The notes beneath the pieces are model-generated. The model did no database searches and was not told the origin of the DNA. It worked only from the letters and a program-made list of their open reading frames with translations. The position numbers and the translations under genes were made by a program. From Alphaproteobacteria bacterium (GTDB lineage: Bacteria; Pseudomonadota; Alphaproteobacteria; Micropepsales; Micropepsaceae): a DNA stretch of 7,688 nucleotides. Every line of letters begins with the position of its first letter. Positions within the stretch are counted from its first letter, which is position 1. Below, piece after piece: positions 1 to 6,216 of the stretch. The stretch covers positions 1 through 7,688 of the forward strand of contig CANGRN010000048.1 of assembly GCA_947455695.1 (NCBI GenBank). The letters are read 5' to 3'.

Positions 1-338
1 AGCACTTCGCGCGGCAGGATGATGGCGCTGCCCTGGTAGATGTCGGGATTGGACAGATCGACGGTCAGAACGACATTGTCATTCTCCACCGCGCTGGACA
101 GCAGCAGCGGCCGCTGGCCATCGATCAGCAGCTGCACCCCCGACAGATAGCGCGTGTCGTTGTGGAACACCCCGCCCGGCGTCAGCCCGGGCGCGATGCA
201 ATCGCCCAGCGCATCGAACATGGCAAAGGTATCGCCCTGCTTGAGCGTGCGGGGCCAGCGTTCCTGGATGGATTCCGTCGCCTGAATATAGAAAGTCGAA
301 ATATCGTCGGCCACGTCCGGGAGGGTTTTGGCCTCCAT
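1..338 (-). CDS. Amylo-alpha-1,6-glucosidase (glycogen debranching-like), N-terminal part, cut by window edge
   Basis: Only the first 112 codons are in the window; the rest lies beyond the left edge. The visible part matches the N-terminal beta-rich domain found in bacterial amylo-alpha-1,6-glucosidase-type proteins (GDE_N_bis type). It has LKQGDTFAMFD at residues 32-42, FHNDTRYLSG at 58-67, RPLLLSSAVENDN at about 76-88 and LTVDLSNPD at 91-99. Family members carry a C-terminal (alpha/alpha)6-barrel glycosidase domain, which is where catalysis would be and which is not visible here. The start is fixed by a good ribosome site (GAGGAAC about 6 bases upstream) and by the absence of any earlier in-frame start in the 20-base gap after the upstream glycosyltransferase. 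The two genes are therefore probably one transcript. The likely role is hydrolysis of alpha-1,6 branches, or of a related glucosyl oligosaccharide, in the cytoplasm; no signal peptide is seen. Family assignment is firm, exact substrate is inference. Confidence 0.88.
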   Translation of the reverse strand, partial: MEAKTLPDVADDISTFYIQATESIQERWPRTLKQGDTFAMFDALGDCIAPGLTPGGVFHNDTRYLSGVQLLIDGQRPLLLSSAVENDNVVLTVDLSNPDIYQGSAIILPREV

Positions 339-358
339 GAAGTTCCTCGCGTTTCAAA

Positions 359-1420
359 TTACTCGGCGGCGACTTTCGCCGCTTCCGGTTCCGTACCCTG
401 TGCCGCCAGGGACTCGTAAATCTTCACATATTCGCGGGCCATGGCGCGGGCGCTGAAGCGTTCCTCGAACCGCGAGCGGATCGACGGGCGGAACAGCCGG
501 TCCAGCTTGGCCAGCGCAGCCACCGCGCCGTCAATGTCGTCGACCACATAGCCGGTCAGGCCGTCTTCCATGATCTCGGGCACCGAGCCGCAGTGGAAGG
601 CGATCACCGGCGTGCCGACACCCATGCTTTCGATCATCACCAGGCCAAAGGGCTCGGGCCAGGAGATGGGAAACAGCAGCGCCGCGGCGTTGCCCAGGAA
701 TTCCTGCTTCTGGCCGTCATTGATCTCGCCGATGAATTCCACATGCGGGCTGACATCCAGCACCGGCTTGACCTGCTCGTCGTAATATTTCTGGTCGGCC
801 GGATCGACCTTGGCCGCCACTTTCAGTTTCATGCCGGCGCGGCGCGCGATCTCGATGGCGGGCAGGATGCCCTTGTCGGCACAGATGCGGCCCAGGAACG
901 CCAGGTAGCCGCCCTGCCCGCTTCCTTCCTTCAGCATGCCCTCGGGCAGGCCGTGATAGACGGTGCCGCGCCAGTTCACCGGCGGGACGGGCAAGCGCTG
1001 ATGATTGGAAATCGACACCAGCGGCATGTGCGGAAAGGCGCGATAGACGGGAGGCAGTTCCGGCAGATCCTGGCGCCCATGCAGGGTGGTCAGGGTCTTG
1101 TGCGCCATGTTGCGGAACAGGGGATAGTGGAAGAAGTCGATGTGAAAATGCATCACGTCGAATTCGCGGCTCCGCGCCGCCACCTGGTCCAGCATGATGA
1201 TGTTGTAGGGGGTCGAGTTGTGAATGCCATCCAATCGCAACGCACGGGGCACGATGGGCACCAGCTGGGCGGTCGTCCTGGAATCGCCCGAGGCGAACAG
1301 GGTGACTTCATGGCCCGCAGCAACGAGTTCCTCGGTCAGCCAGGACACAACCCGCTCGGTACCGCCATACAGGGTGGGCGGCACGCTTTCCACCAAGGGG
1401 GCGATCTGCGCAATTTTCAT
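359..1420 (-). CDS. Glycosyltransferase family 4 (GT-B fold)
   Basis: A complete 353-residue protein of typical GT4 length. The N-terminal half has the glycine-rich acceptor loop (LYGGTERVV, residues 18-25). The C-terminal donor-binding half has FLGRICADKG (175-184) with the expected Arg178 and Lys183, and the E-x7-E signature: Glu256 and Glu264 within PEPFGLVMIESM. These residues bind the diphosphate and sugar of an NDP-sugar donor in retaining GT-B enzymes. There is no signal peptide or membrane segment, so it is probably cytoplasmic. The C-terminus ends in a short Ala/Glu-rich tail. It is the first gene of a minus-strand operon with a debranching-enzyme-like gene 20 bp downstream, which points to alpha-glucan or glucosyl-oligosaccharide metabolism rather than lipopolysaccharide assembly; that is inference from context. 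The ATG at 1420 has a weak ribosome site (GGAAA), but MKIAQIAPL is a typical GT4 N-terminus, which supports this start. Confidence 0.92.
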   Translation of the reverse strand: MKIAQIAPLVESVPPTLYGGTERVVSWLTEELVAAGHEVTLFASGDSRTTAQLVPIVPRALRLDGIHNSTPYNIIMLDQVAARSREFDVMHFHIDFFHYPLFRNMAHKTLTTLHGRQDLPELPPVYRAFPHMPLVSISNHQRLPVPPVNWRGTVYHGLPEGMLKEGSGQGGYLAFLGRICADKGILPAIEIARRAGMKLKVAAKVDPADQKYYDEQVKPVLDVSPHVEFIGEINDGQKQEFLGNAAALLFPISWPEPFGLVMIESMGVGTPVIAFHCGSVPEIMEDGLTGYVVDDIDGAVAALAKLDRLFRPSIRSRFEERFSARAMAREYVKIYESLAAQGTEPEAAKVAAE

Positions 1421-1459
1421 GACGGGTTTCCGGGGGTTATTGGCACCGCTTATTCACAA

Positions 1460-1473
1460 CGGCGTTTACGCCG
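1460..1473. promoter_or_regulatory. 14-bp dyad upstream of the glycosyltransferase operon
   Basis: The sequence CGGCGT-TT-ACGCCG forms a six-base inverted repeat around a two-base centre. It lies about 40 bp upstream of the glycosyltransferase start and about 110 bp from sspB on the other strand. It sits in the only sizeable intergenic region in the window, so it could be an operator for the sugar operon or a small hairpin in that operon's leader. No T-run follows on either strand, so it is not a terminator. No regulator gene is visible nearby. In such GC-rich DNA a dyad this short could arise by chance. Confidence 0.28.
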
Positions 1474-1543
1474 GTCCGGTTCCGTTTTCTTCGCATTTGC
1501 GTCAAAATAGCCCTGTGCGGGCGGCCCGGGCTTCCTGCCGCAA

Positions 1544-1571
1544 TTGACTCCACCCATCCGGCGCTTAGTCT
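1544..1571 (+). promoter_or_regulatory. Candidate sigma-70-type promoter for sspB
   Basis: TTGACT at 1544-1549 matches the -35 consensus in five of six bases, including the TTGAC core favoured in alphaproteobacteria. TAGTCT at 1566-1571, after a 16-base spacer, keeps the three most conserved -10 bases (T1, A2, T6) but is otherwise poor. Transcription would begin near 1577-1579, only a few bases before the sspB ATG at 1581, so the message would be almost leaderless. The gene has only a weak, crowded ribosome site (AAGG three bases before the ATG), which fits this. It is a prediction by eye and the -10 is weak. Confidence 0.3.
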
Positions 1572-1580
1572 CCAAGGCAT

Positions 1581-2096
1581 ATGGCAAAAGACTTTATCGG
1601 ATATCAGGCACTTACCGACTCGGCGCTGCGGGGCGTCGTGCGCGACGCGTTGCGGCGCATCGAAAAGTCCGGCCTGATCGGCGCGCACCATTTCTACCTG
1701 ACCTTCAAGACCCATGCTGACGGTGTGGACATTCCCGATTTCCTGAAGGAGCAGTATCCCGACGAAATGACCATCATCATCCAGCACCAGTATTGGGCGC
1801 TGAAGGTGAAGGATGATTATTTCGAGGTAACCCTGACCTTCAAGAAGCTGCCGGCGCCGCTTCATATCCCCTTCAATGCCCTCACCGCCTTTTTCGACCC
1901 CGGCGTGCAGTTCGGCCTGCAATTCCGCGCCGAGGGCGATGTCGCCAAGCCCGCCACCGGGCCGGTGATGGTGCCGACCAACACGCCCGAGCCGGTCGCC
2001 GAGATTGAAGCGCCCGAGCCGGCCAAGGCCGCGCCCGCCGCCGCCGGCGAGAAGCCGGGCGAAGTGGTCAGCCTGGATTCATTCCGAAAAAAATAA
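1581..2096 (+). CDS. sspB: SspB family ClpXP adaptor (alpha-type)
   Basis: A 171-residue protein. In proteobacteria SspB binds ssrA-tagged, incompletely made proteins and hands them to the ClpXP protease. The folded substrate-binding domain spans about residues 5-117, with HHFYLTFKT (36-44), [16 protein letters not shown] (59-74) and the [12 protein letters not shown] block (104-115), all characteristic of the family. It is followed by a flexible Pro/Ala/Glu-rich linker (about 125-160) and a short conserved end, [12 protein letters not shown] (160-171). By analogy with characterised SspB proteins, this tail would be the ClpX-docking segment. The protein is cytoplasmic. It opens the plus-strand gene run, with fumC 23 bp downstream. 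The only ribosome-site match is AAGG very close to the ATG; the start is nonetheless supported by the family-typical N-terminus. Alphaproteobacterial SspB diverges from the E. coli protein, and this sequence is of the alphaproteobacterial kind. Confidence 0.93.
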   Translation: MAKDFIGYQALTDSALRGVVRDALRRIEKSGLIGAHHFYLTFKTHADGVDIPDFLKEQYPDEMTIIIQHQYWALKVKDDYFEVTLTFKKLPAPLHIPFNALTAFFDPGVQFGLQFRAEGDVAKPATGPVMVPTNTPEPVAEIEAPEPAKAAPAAAGEKPGEVVSLDSFRKK

Positions 2097-2119
2097 TCCA
2101 TTTCGAAAGACCCCATTCC

Positions 2120-3511
2120 ATGACCAAGACCCGCACCGAAACAGACACTTTCGGCCCCATCGAGGTTGACGCCAGCCGCTATTGGGGCGCGCAGGCCCAG
2201 CGCAGCCTGGGCAACTTCAAGATCGGCTGGGAAAAGCAGCCCGCCCCGGTCATCCGCGCGCTGGGCATCGTCAAGCGCGCCGCCGCCGAAACCAACATGG
2301 CGCTGAGCGGCCTGGACAAGACCATCGGCGAGACCATCATCAAGGCCGCCCAGGAAGTGATCGACGGCAAGCTGGACGAGCATTTCCCGCTGGTGGTGTG
2401 GCAGACCGGGTCGGGCACCCAGTCCAACATGAACGCCAATGAAGTGATCAGTAACCGCGCCATCGAAATGCTGGGCGGGACGATGGGCAGCAAAAAGCCA
2501 GTCCATCCCAACGATCACGTCAATATGAGCCAGTCGTCCAACGACACATACCCGACGGCCATGCACATCGCCTGCGCCGAGGAAATCCAGCACCGCCTGC
2601 TGCCCGCGCTCAAGCACCTGCACACCGCGCTGGCCGCCAAGGTCAACGCCTGGAAGGACATCATCAAGATCGGGCGCACCCACACCCAGGACGCAACGCC
2701 CATCACCCTGGGCCAGGAATTTTCCGGCTATGCCACCCAGGTCGCCAACGGCATCGCCCGCATCGAACAGTCCATGCCCAAGCTGATGGAACTGGCCCAG
2801 GGCGGCACCGCCGTGGGCACCGGCCTGAACGCCCCCATCGGTTTCGATAAGATGGTGGCCGAGAAGATCGCCAAGATCACCGGTATGGCGTTCACCACCG
2901 CCCCCAACAAGTTCGAGGCGCTGGCCGCCCATGACGCCATGGTGTTCAGCCACGGCGCCATCAACACGGTGGCGGCATCGCTGTTCAAGATCGCCAACGA
3001 CATCCGCCTTCTGGGTTCGGGCCCGCGCTCGGGCCTGGGCGAACTGGCGCTGCCGGAAAACGAGCCCGGCTCGTCCATCATGCCGGGCAAGGTCAATCCC
3101 ACCCAGTGCGAAGCCCTGACCCAAGTCTGCGTGCAGATCTTCGGCAACAATGCAGCGCTGACCTTTGCCGACAGCCAGGGCCATTTCGAGCTGAACGTCT
3201 ACAACCCGGTGATGGCCTATAACTTCCTGCAATCGGTGCGCCTGATGGCCGATGCCGCGATCAGCTTCACCGACAATTGCGTGGTCGGCATCGAGCCGCG
3301 CCGCGACAATATCAAGGCGGGGCTGGAACGCTCGCTGATGCTGGTGACCGCGCTGGCGCCCAAGATCGGCTATGACAATGCCGCCAAGATCGCCAAGACC
3401 GCACACAAGAACGGCACCACCCTGAAGGAAGAAGCGGTCGGCGGCGGCTACGTCACCGAGGCGGAATTCAACGCCGTGGTGAAGCCTGAAGACATGATCG
3501 CGCCGAAGTGA
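2120..3511 (+). CDS. fumC: Class II fumarate hydratase (fumarase C)
   Basis: A complete 463-residue protein, normal length for the iron-independent, homotetrameric fumarase that interconverts fumarate and L-malate in the TCA cycle in the cytoplasm. The key residues fall at the same numbers as in E. coli FumC. These are the B-site HPNDHVN at 129-135, catalytic His188 in [10 protein letters not shown], and the mobile loop [11 protein letters not shown] with catalytic Ser318, Lys324 and Asn326. [13 protein letters not shown] (about 137-149) and [10 protein letters not shown] (about 96-105) complete the active site. The superfamily also holds aspartase and argininosuccinate lyase, but the exact numbering match and residue pattern favour fumarase. 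The start has a purine-rich GAAAGA nine bases upstream. The gene follows sspB by 23 bp and precedes the cytochrome-like gene by 13 bp with no terminator on either side, so co-transcription is likely. No alteration of any key residue is seen. Confidence 0.97.
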   Translation: MTKTRTETDTFGPIEVDASRYWGAQAQRSLGNFKIGWEKQPAPVIRALGIVKRAAAETNMALSGLDKTIGETIIKAAQEVIDGKLDEHFPLVVWQTGSGTQSNMNANEVISNRAIEMLGGTMGSKKPVHPNDHVNMSQSSNDTYPTAMHIACAEEIQHRLLPALKHLHTALAAKVNAWKDIIKIGRTHTQDATPITLGQEFSGYATQVANGIARIEQSMPKLMELAQGGTAVGTGLNAPIGFDKMVAEKIAKITGMAFTTAPNKFEALAAHDAMVFSHGAINTVAASLFKIANDIRLLGSGPRSGLGELALPENEPGSSIMPGKVNPTQCEALTQVCVQIFGNNAALTFADSQGHFELNVYNPVMAYNFLQSVRLMADAAISFTDNCVVGIEPRRDNIKAGLERSLMLVTALAPKIGYDNAAKIAKTAHKNGTTLKEEAVGGGYVTEAEFNAVVKPEDMIAPK

Positions 3512-3524
3512 TATCCCGCGCCGC

Positions 3525-4688
3525 ATGAAGATACGGCTTTTGCTCATGCTGCCGCTGGCCGTGGCGGCGATCGCGATGGCGCGCGCCGACAGCGAACCGG
3601 ACACCACCAATGTCGTGGCGGCGCTGGAAGCCAGGCTGGCCAAGGGCGAGGTCAAGCTGGCTTATGCCCCGGGCGGCCATGGCTATCTGGAAAGCGTGCT
3701 GAAGGCTTTGAAGGTTTCGCCGGAATCCCAGGTCCTGCCCTTCACCAGTTCCAGCCTGCAGTTCGACCGCATCACCCCCAAGACACCGCGCACCCTTTAC
3801 TTCAACGACGACGTGTCGGTGGGCGCGGTCCATCCCGGCGGCTTGATCGAGATCCTGGCCAATGACCGGCGCGGCGGCCTTGTTTTCTACACGCTGGACA
3901 ACAATGGGCCGGACGCCAAAGGATCGCCCAGGCTGGTGGAAGAAAGCGCGCGCTGTGCCGTCTGCCACGGCATGGTCAACAATGTGGCGCCGGGCTGGAT
4001 CGTGGCCAACATCATCGCCACCGCCGACGGCATGCCGCAGATTCCCAATCCCGCCCATCCTTTCGACGTCACCGACCAGACGCGCGATTTCCAGGATCGC
4101 TGGGGTGGCTGGTACGTCACCGGCAAGACGCAAAATATGCGCCACCTGGGCAACATCACCGCGCCCGATCCCGACAAGCCCTATGACCTGCCGGCCGAAG
4201 GCGGCCCGACCCTGGCCAGCCTGGCGGACCGCTTCGATCCCGCCCATGCGCTGAAACCCACGAGCGATATCGTGGCGCTGATGACCCTGGAACATCAGAC
4301 CGGCTTCGCCAACCGCGTCTTCGTGCTGAACAAGCAATATTCGGAGGCCGGACTGGACGACCTGGTCGCCTATATGACCTTCGCCAGCGAAGTCCCCCTG
4401 CCGGGCCCGATCCAGGGCAATTCCGGCTTCACCGCGGACTTCGCCAAGCGCGGCCCCTTCGATGGCAAGGGCCGCAGCCTGCGCAGCTTCGATCTCAACA
4501 ACCGGCTGTTCCGTTACCCGCTCAGTTACATGATCTACAGCACCGCGTTCGAATCCTTGCCACCCGACACCAAGGACAAGCTGTACCGGCGCCTGTATGA
4601 TGCGCTGAAAGCCCGGGGCGCGGACGGCGCCGACGCCATCGCCATTCTGGCTGGGACCAAACCAGAGCTGCCGGATTACTGGAAATGA
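3525..4688 (+). CDS. Secreted CxxCH (c-type haem) protein of unknown function
   Basis: A 387-residue protein with a Sec-type signal peptide: basic MKIR, a hydrophobic stretch at about residues 5-18, and possible cleavage after AMA (19) or ARA (21). It should therefore be periplasmic. A single haem c motif, CAVCH, lies at 144-148, with Cys144, Cys147 and proximal ligand His148. The region after it is rich in conserved-looking blocks: PGWIVANI (156-163), RWGGWYVTG (192-200), RHLGN (206-210) and LEHQT (256-260). This architecture resembles a family of uncharacterised cytochrome-like proteins I recall from diverse bacteria, in which a block containing LYFNDDVSVG (91-100 here) precedes the haem. 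The axial sixth ligand is not obvious; Met150, Met170, Met205 and Met253 are candidates. Its stop overlaps the start of the next gene (ATGA), so the two are translationally coupled. The ribosome site is poor, and translation may depend on readthrough from fumC 13 bp upstream. A redox role is inferred; the partner and substrate are unknown. Confidence 0.8.
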   Translation: MKIRLLLMLPLAVAAIAMARADSEPDTTNVVAALEARLAKGEVKLAYAPGGHGYLESVLKALKVSPESQVLPFTSSSLQFDRITPKTPRTLYFNDDVSVGAVHPGGLIEILANDRRGGLVFYTLDNNGPDAKGSPRLVEESARCAVCHGMVNNVAPGWIVANIIATADGMPQIPNPAHPFDVTDQTRDFQDRWGGWYVTGKTQNMRHLGNITAPDPDKPYDLPAEGGPTLASLADRFDPAHALKPTSDIVALMTLEHQTGFANRVFVLNKQYSEAGLDDLVAYMTFASEVPLPGPIQGNSGFTADFAKRGPFDGKGRSLRSFDLNNRLFRYPLSYMIYSTAFESLPPDTKDKLYRRLYDALKARGADGADAIAILAGTKPELPDYWK

Positions 4689-5407
4689 CCACCAACCGCA
4701 TTATCCCGGCGCCCGGCCACTACATCATCCAGGACAGCCTCACCGGCAAGGTCAGCTACTGGCAGAAGGAATATCACCAGAGCGCCGCCGACGCGCATGG
4801 CGTGTCCACCGCCGACTATATCCACGCCATGTACTTTTTCCTGATGCAGGCCGGCGCGCGCGACGTGCTGATGATCGGCTGCGGCGGCGGCACGCTGGCC
4901 ACCATGCTGGTGCGCAGCAACGTCCAGGTCACGGTGGTGGACCTGCACAAGTTCAGCTTCGACATCGCAAAGAAATATTTCCACCTGCCCGAGACGGTCA
5001 CCTGCCATGTCGCGGACGGCGTCGAATATCTGAAAACCCACCGCCAGCGTCACGACGCGCTGGTGCTGGATGCCTTCGGCGAAGGCGGCATGCCGGAAGC
5101 CTTCATGCAGCCCGCCTTCTTCAAGCTGGCAAAATCGCGGCTGAAGCCCAAAAACAGCCTGTTCCTGATGAACGTGATCGTGGCGGATGATGACGATGAC
5201 ACGCCCGATGACCTGGTGCGCGCCCTGCGCCGGCAATGGGGCCGCGTTCGCCTGCTGGATACCGATGGCTGGACCGACCGCAATGCCGTGATCGCGGCGG
5301 GCGCCGTCACAAATCTGAAACGGCCCAAAGTCCTGATGCCGCCCCGCCCCGGCGGCGACAAGCTGGCAAAGGAACTCGACATCCTGGACTGGAGAGCGAT
5401 CCGGTGA
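4685..5407 (+). CDS. Spermidine-synthase-like SAM-binding (Rossmann) protein
   Basis: A 240-residue cytoplasmic protein with the class I methyltransferase fold in its polyamine-synthase-like version. Motif I is VLMIGCGGGTLATML (61-75). The acidic ribose-binding residue is Asp86 in TVVDLHK, and adenine-side VADGVEYL lies at 109-116. LVLDAFGEGGMP at 126-137 occupies the place where spermidine synthases have their catalytic aspartate segment. The first roughly 55 residues are too short for a full N-terminal tetramerisation domain of spermidine synthase but retain a YIHAMYFFL stretch (45-53) leading into motif I, as in such enzymes. A run of five aspartates (168-172) lies in the C-terminal third. 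The ATG overlaps the cytochrome-like gene's stop by four bases, and its own stop overlaps the next gene's GTG. It could be an aminopropyltransferase or a methyltransferase; the sequence alone does not decide. Its coupling to a periplasmic haem protein gives no clear pathway. Confidence 0.82.
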   Translation: MTTNRIIPAPGHYIIQDSLTGKVSYWQKEYHQSAADAHGVSTADYIHAMYFFLMQAGARDVLMIGCGGGTLATMLVRSNVQVTVVDLHKFSFDIAKKYFHLPETVTCHVADGVEYLKTHRQRHDALVLDAFGEGGMPEAFMQPAFFKLAKSRLKPKNSLFLMNVIVADDDDDTPDDLVRALRRQWGRVRLLDTDGWTDRNAVIAAGAVTNLKRPKVLMPPRPGGDKLAKELDILDWRAIR

Positions 5408-5607
5408 GCCTGAAGAAACGCTCCTTCTCCCTGTCCGGACATCGTACCAGCGTGGCGCTGGAGGCGGAGTTCTGGGCGGTAATCGACCAATCTGCCCAAC
5501 AACAACGCATCAGCCTGGCCGCGCTGGTGGCCCAGATTGACGCAACGCGCGGTGAGCGGCCGCTGGCCAGCGCCCTCAGGCTTTACGCCCTCGCCGCCAG
5601 GCAATAG
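5404..5607 (+). CDS. Small ribbon-helix-helix domain protein (RHH_4 type)
   Basis: A 67-residue protein starting at GTG 5404. A good ribosome site, GGAGA at 5391-5395, eight bases upstream, decides this start, and the GTGA overlaps the stop of the preceding gene. The same frame stays open further upstream to an ATG at 5236, but that part only shadows the preceding gene. The sequence KKRSFSLSGHRTSVALEAEF (residues 4-23) followed by WAVIDQSAQQQRISLAALVAQID fits the RHH_4 family. The N-terminal strand would enter the DNA major groove as a dimer, and two helices form the core; LASALRLYAL (54-63) closes the domain. In alphaproteobacteria these proteins are commonly found near fumC, sspB and a DUF4169 gene, as here. 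The DNA target is unknown. It may act as a small transcription factor, possibly on its own operon, which is inference. Confidence 0.87.
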   Translation: MSLKKRSFSLSGHRTSVALEAEFWAVIDQSAQQQRISLAALVAQIDATRGERPLASALRLYALAARQ

Positions 5608-5620
5608 CCTTCGGCTATGC
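5601..5620 (+). promoter_or_regulatory. Hairpin spanning the RHH stop and the GST start codon
   Basis: ATAGCC (5604-5609), a TTC loop and GGCTAT (5613-5618) form a perfect six-base stem. It can be extended by GC/GC pairs at 5601-5602 and 5619-5620 with one bulged A. It contains the TAG stop of the ribbon-helix-helix gene and the ATG of the glutathione S-transferase gene, and no ribosome site lies at the normal distance from that ATG. A ribosome finishing the upstream gene would open the stem, so the structure may enforce translational coupling. There is no T-run, so it is not a terminator. The pairing is seen; the role is inferred. Confidence 0.45.
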
Positions 5621-6216
5621 TCACACTCTACCACCATCCCCGCACCCGCTCCTCGCGCTTCATCTTCCTGCTGGAAGAACTGGGCGCGCCTTATGAGATT
5701 CACCGCATCGCCAATATCCGCCGCCCCGACGGCACGGGCGGCGCCGATCCGGAAAACCCGCATCCCCATGGCAAGTCGCCGGCGCTGAAGGATGGCGACA
5801 CGCTGGTGTTCGAATCCTCGGCCATCGCGCTCTATCTCACCGACAAGTTCACCCAGAACGGCATCGGCCCGGTGGTGGGCGATGCCAAGCGCGGCGCTTA
5901 CGTTTCCTGGCTGGCCTATTATGCCGGCGTGATGGAGCCGGCCTGGATGAGCGCCTACATGAAATGGGAAATCCCGCGCGGCACCGCCGGCTGGGTCAAG
6001 ACCGACGAGGTGATGGGTTTCGTCAACGCCACGCTGGAAAAGGGCCCCTACATCCTGGGCGACAAGTTCAGCGCGGTGGACATCCTGATCGCCACCACCT
6101 TCAAGATGTTCATGGGCTCGCCGCTGCTGGATTCCACGCCGCTGCTGGAAGCCTATGTGAAGCGCGTCACCGACCGCCCGGCTTACGCCCGCGCCACGGC
6201 CCGCGAAAATGGCTGA
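5617..6216 (+). CDS. Glutathione S-transferase family protein
   Basis: A 199-residue soluble protein with the two-domain GST layout. The thioredoxin-like N-terminal domain (about 1-78) opens with LTLYHHPRTRSSR, where Thr10, Ser12 and Ser13 are candidate glutathione-activating residues. It carries the cis-proline loop GKSPALKDGD (52-61, Pro55) and the glutathione gamma-glutamyl-binding ESSAIALYL (66-74). The helical C-terminal domain (about 88-199) has the folding motif LGDKFSAVDI (147-156) with the conserved Asp155. GSTs conjugate glutathione to electrophiles or act as reductases or isomerases; the subclass and substrate cannot be read here. Length is slightly short but normal for bacterial members. 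It starts nine bases after the ribbon-helix-helix gene with no clear ribosome site, and its end overlaps the DUF4169 gene by eight bases. MLTLYHHP is the expected N-terminus, so the start is secure. Confidence 0.93.
   Translation: MLTLYHHPRTRSSRFIFLLEELGAPYEIHRIANIRRPDGTGGADPENPHPHGKSPALKDGDTLVFESSAIALYLTDKFTQNGIGPVVGDAKRGAYVSWLAYYAGVMEPAWMSAYMKWEIPRGTAGWVKTDEVMGFVNATLEKGPYILGDKFSAVDILIATTFKMFMGSPLLDSTPLLEAYVKRVTDRPAYARATARENG

Noticed and set aside
1499..1505. TTGACG on the minus strand as a -35 for the glycosyltransferase operon
   Set aside because: No acceptable -10 element lies 15 to 19 bases downstream on that strand.
593..1510. A 305-codon plus-strand frame opposite the glycosyltransferase
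   Set aside because: The minus strand encodes a complete GT4 enzyme with its signature residues. The plus-strand product is His/Gln/Arg-rich without domains and would run into the intergenic region.
1862..3655. A 597-codon open frame on the minus strand, opposite fumC
   Set aside because: It lies antisense to an unmistakable fumarase. Its protein is low-complexity (rich in Gly, His, Val, Asp, Leu) with no recognisable domain, as expected when the complementary strand of GC-rich coding DNA happens to lack stops.
5236..5403. Longer version of the ribbon-helix-helix gene starting at ATG 5236
   Set aside because: The extra 56 codons lie entirely inside the preceding Rossmann-enzyme gene and look like frame-shifted noise. 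The GTG at 5404 has a good ribosome site and gives the family-typical N-terminus.
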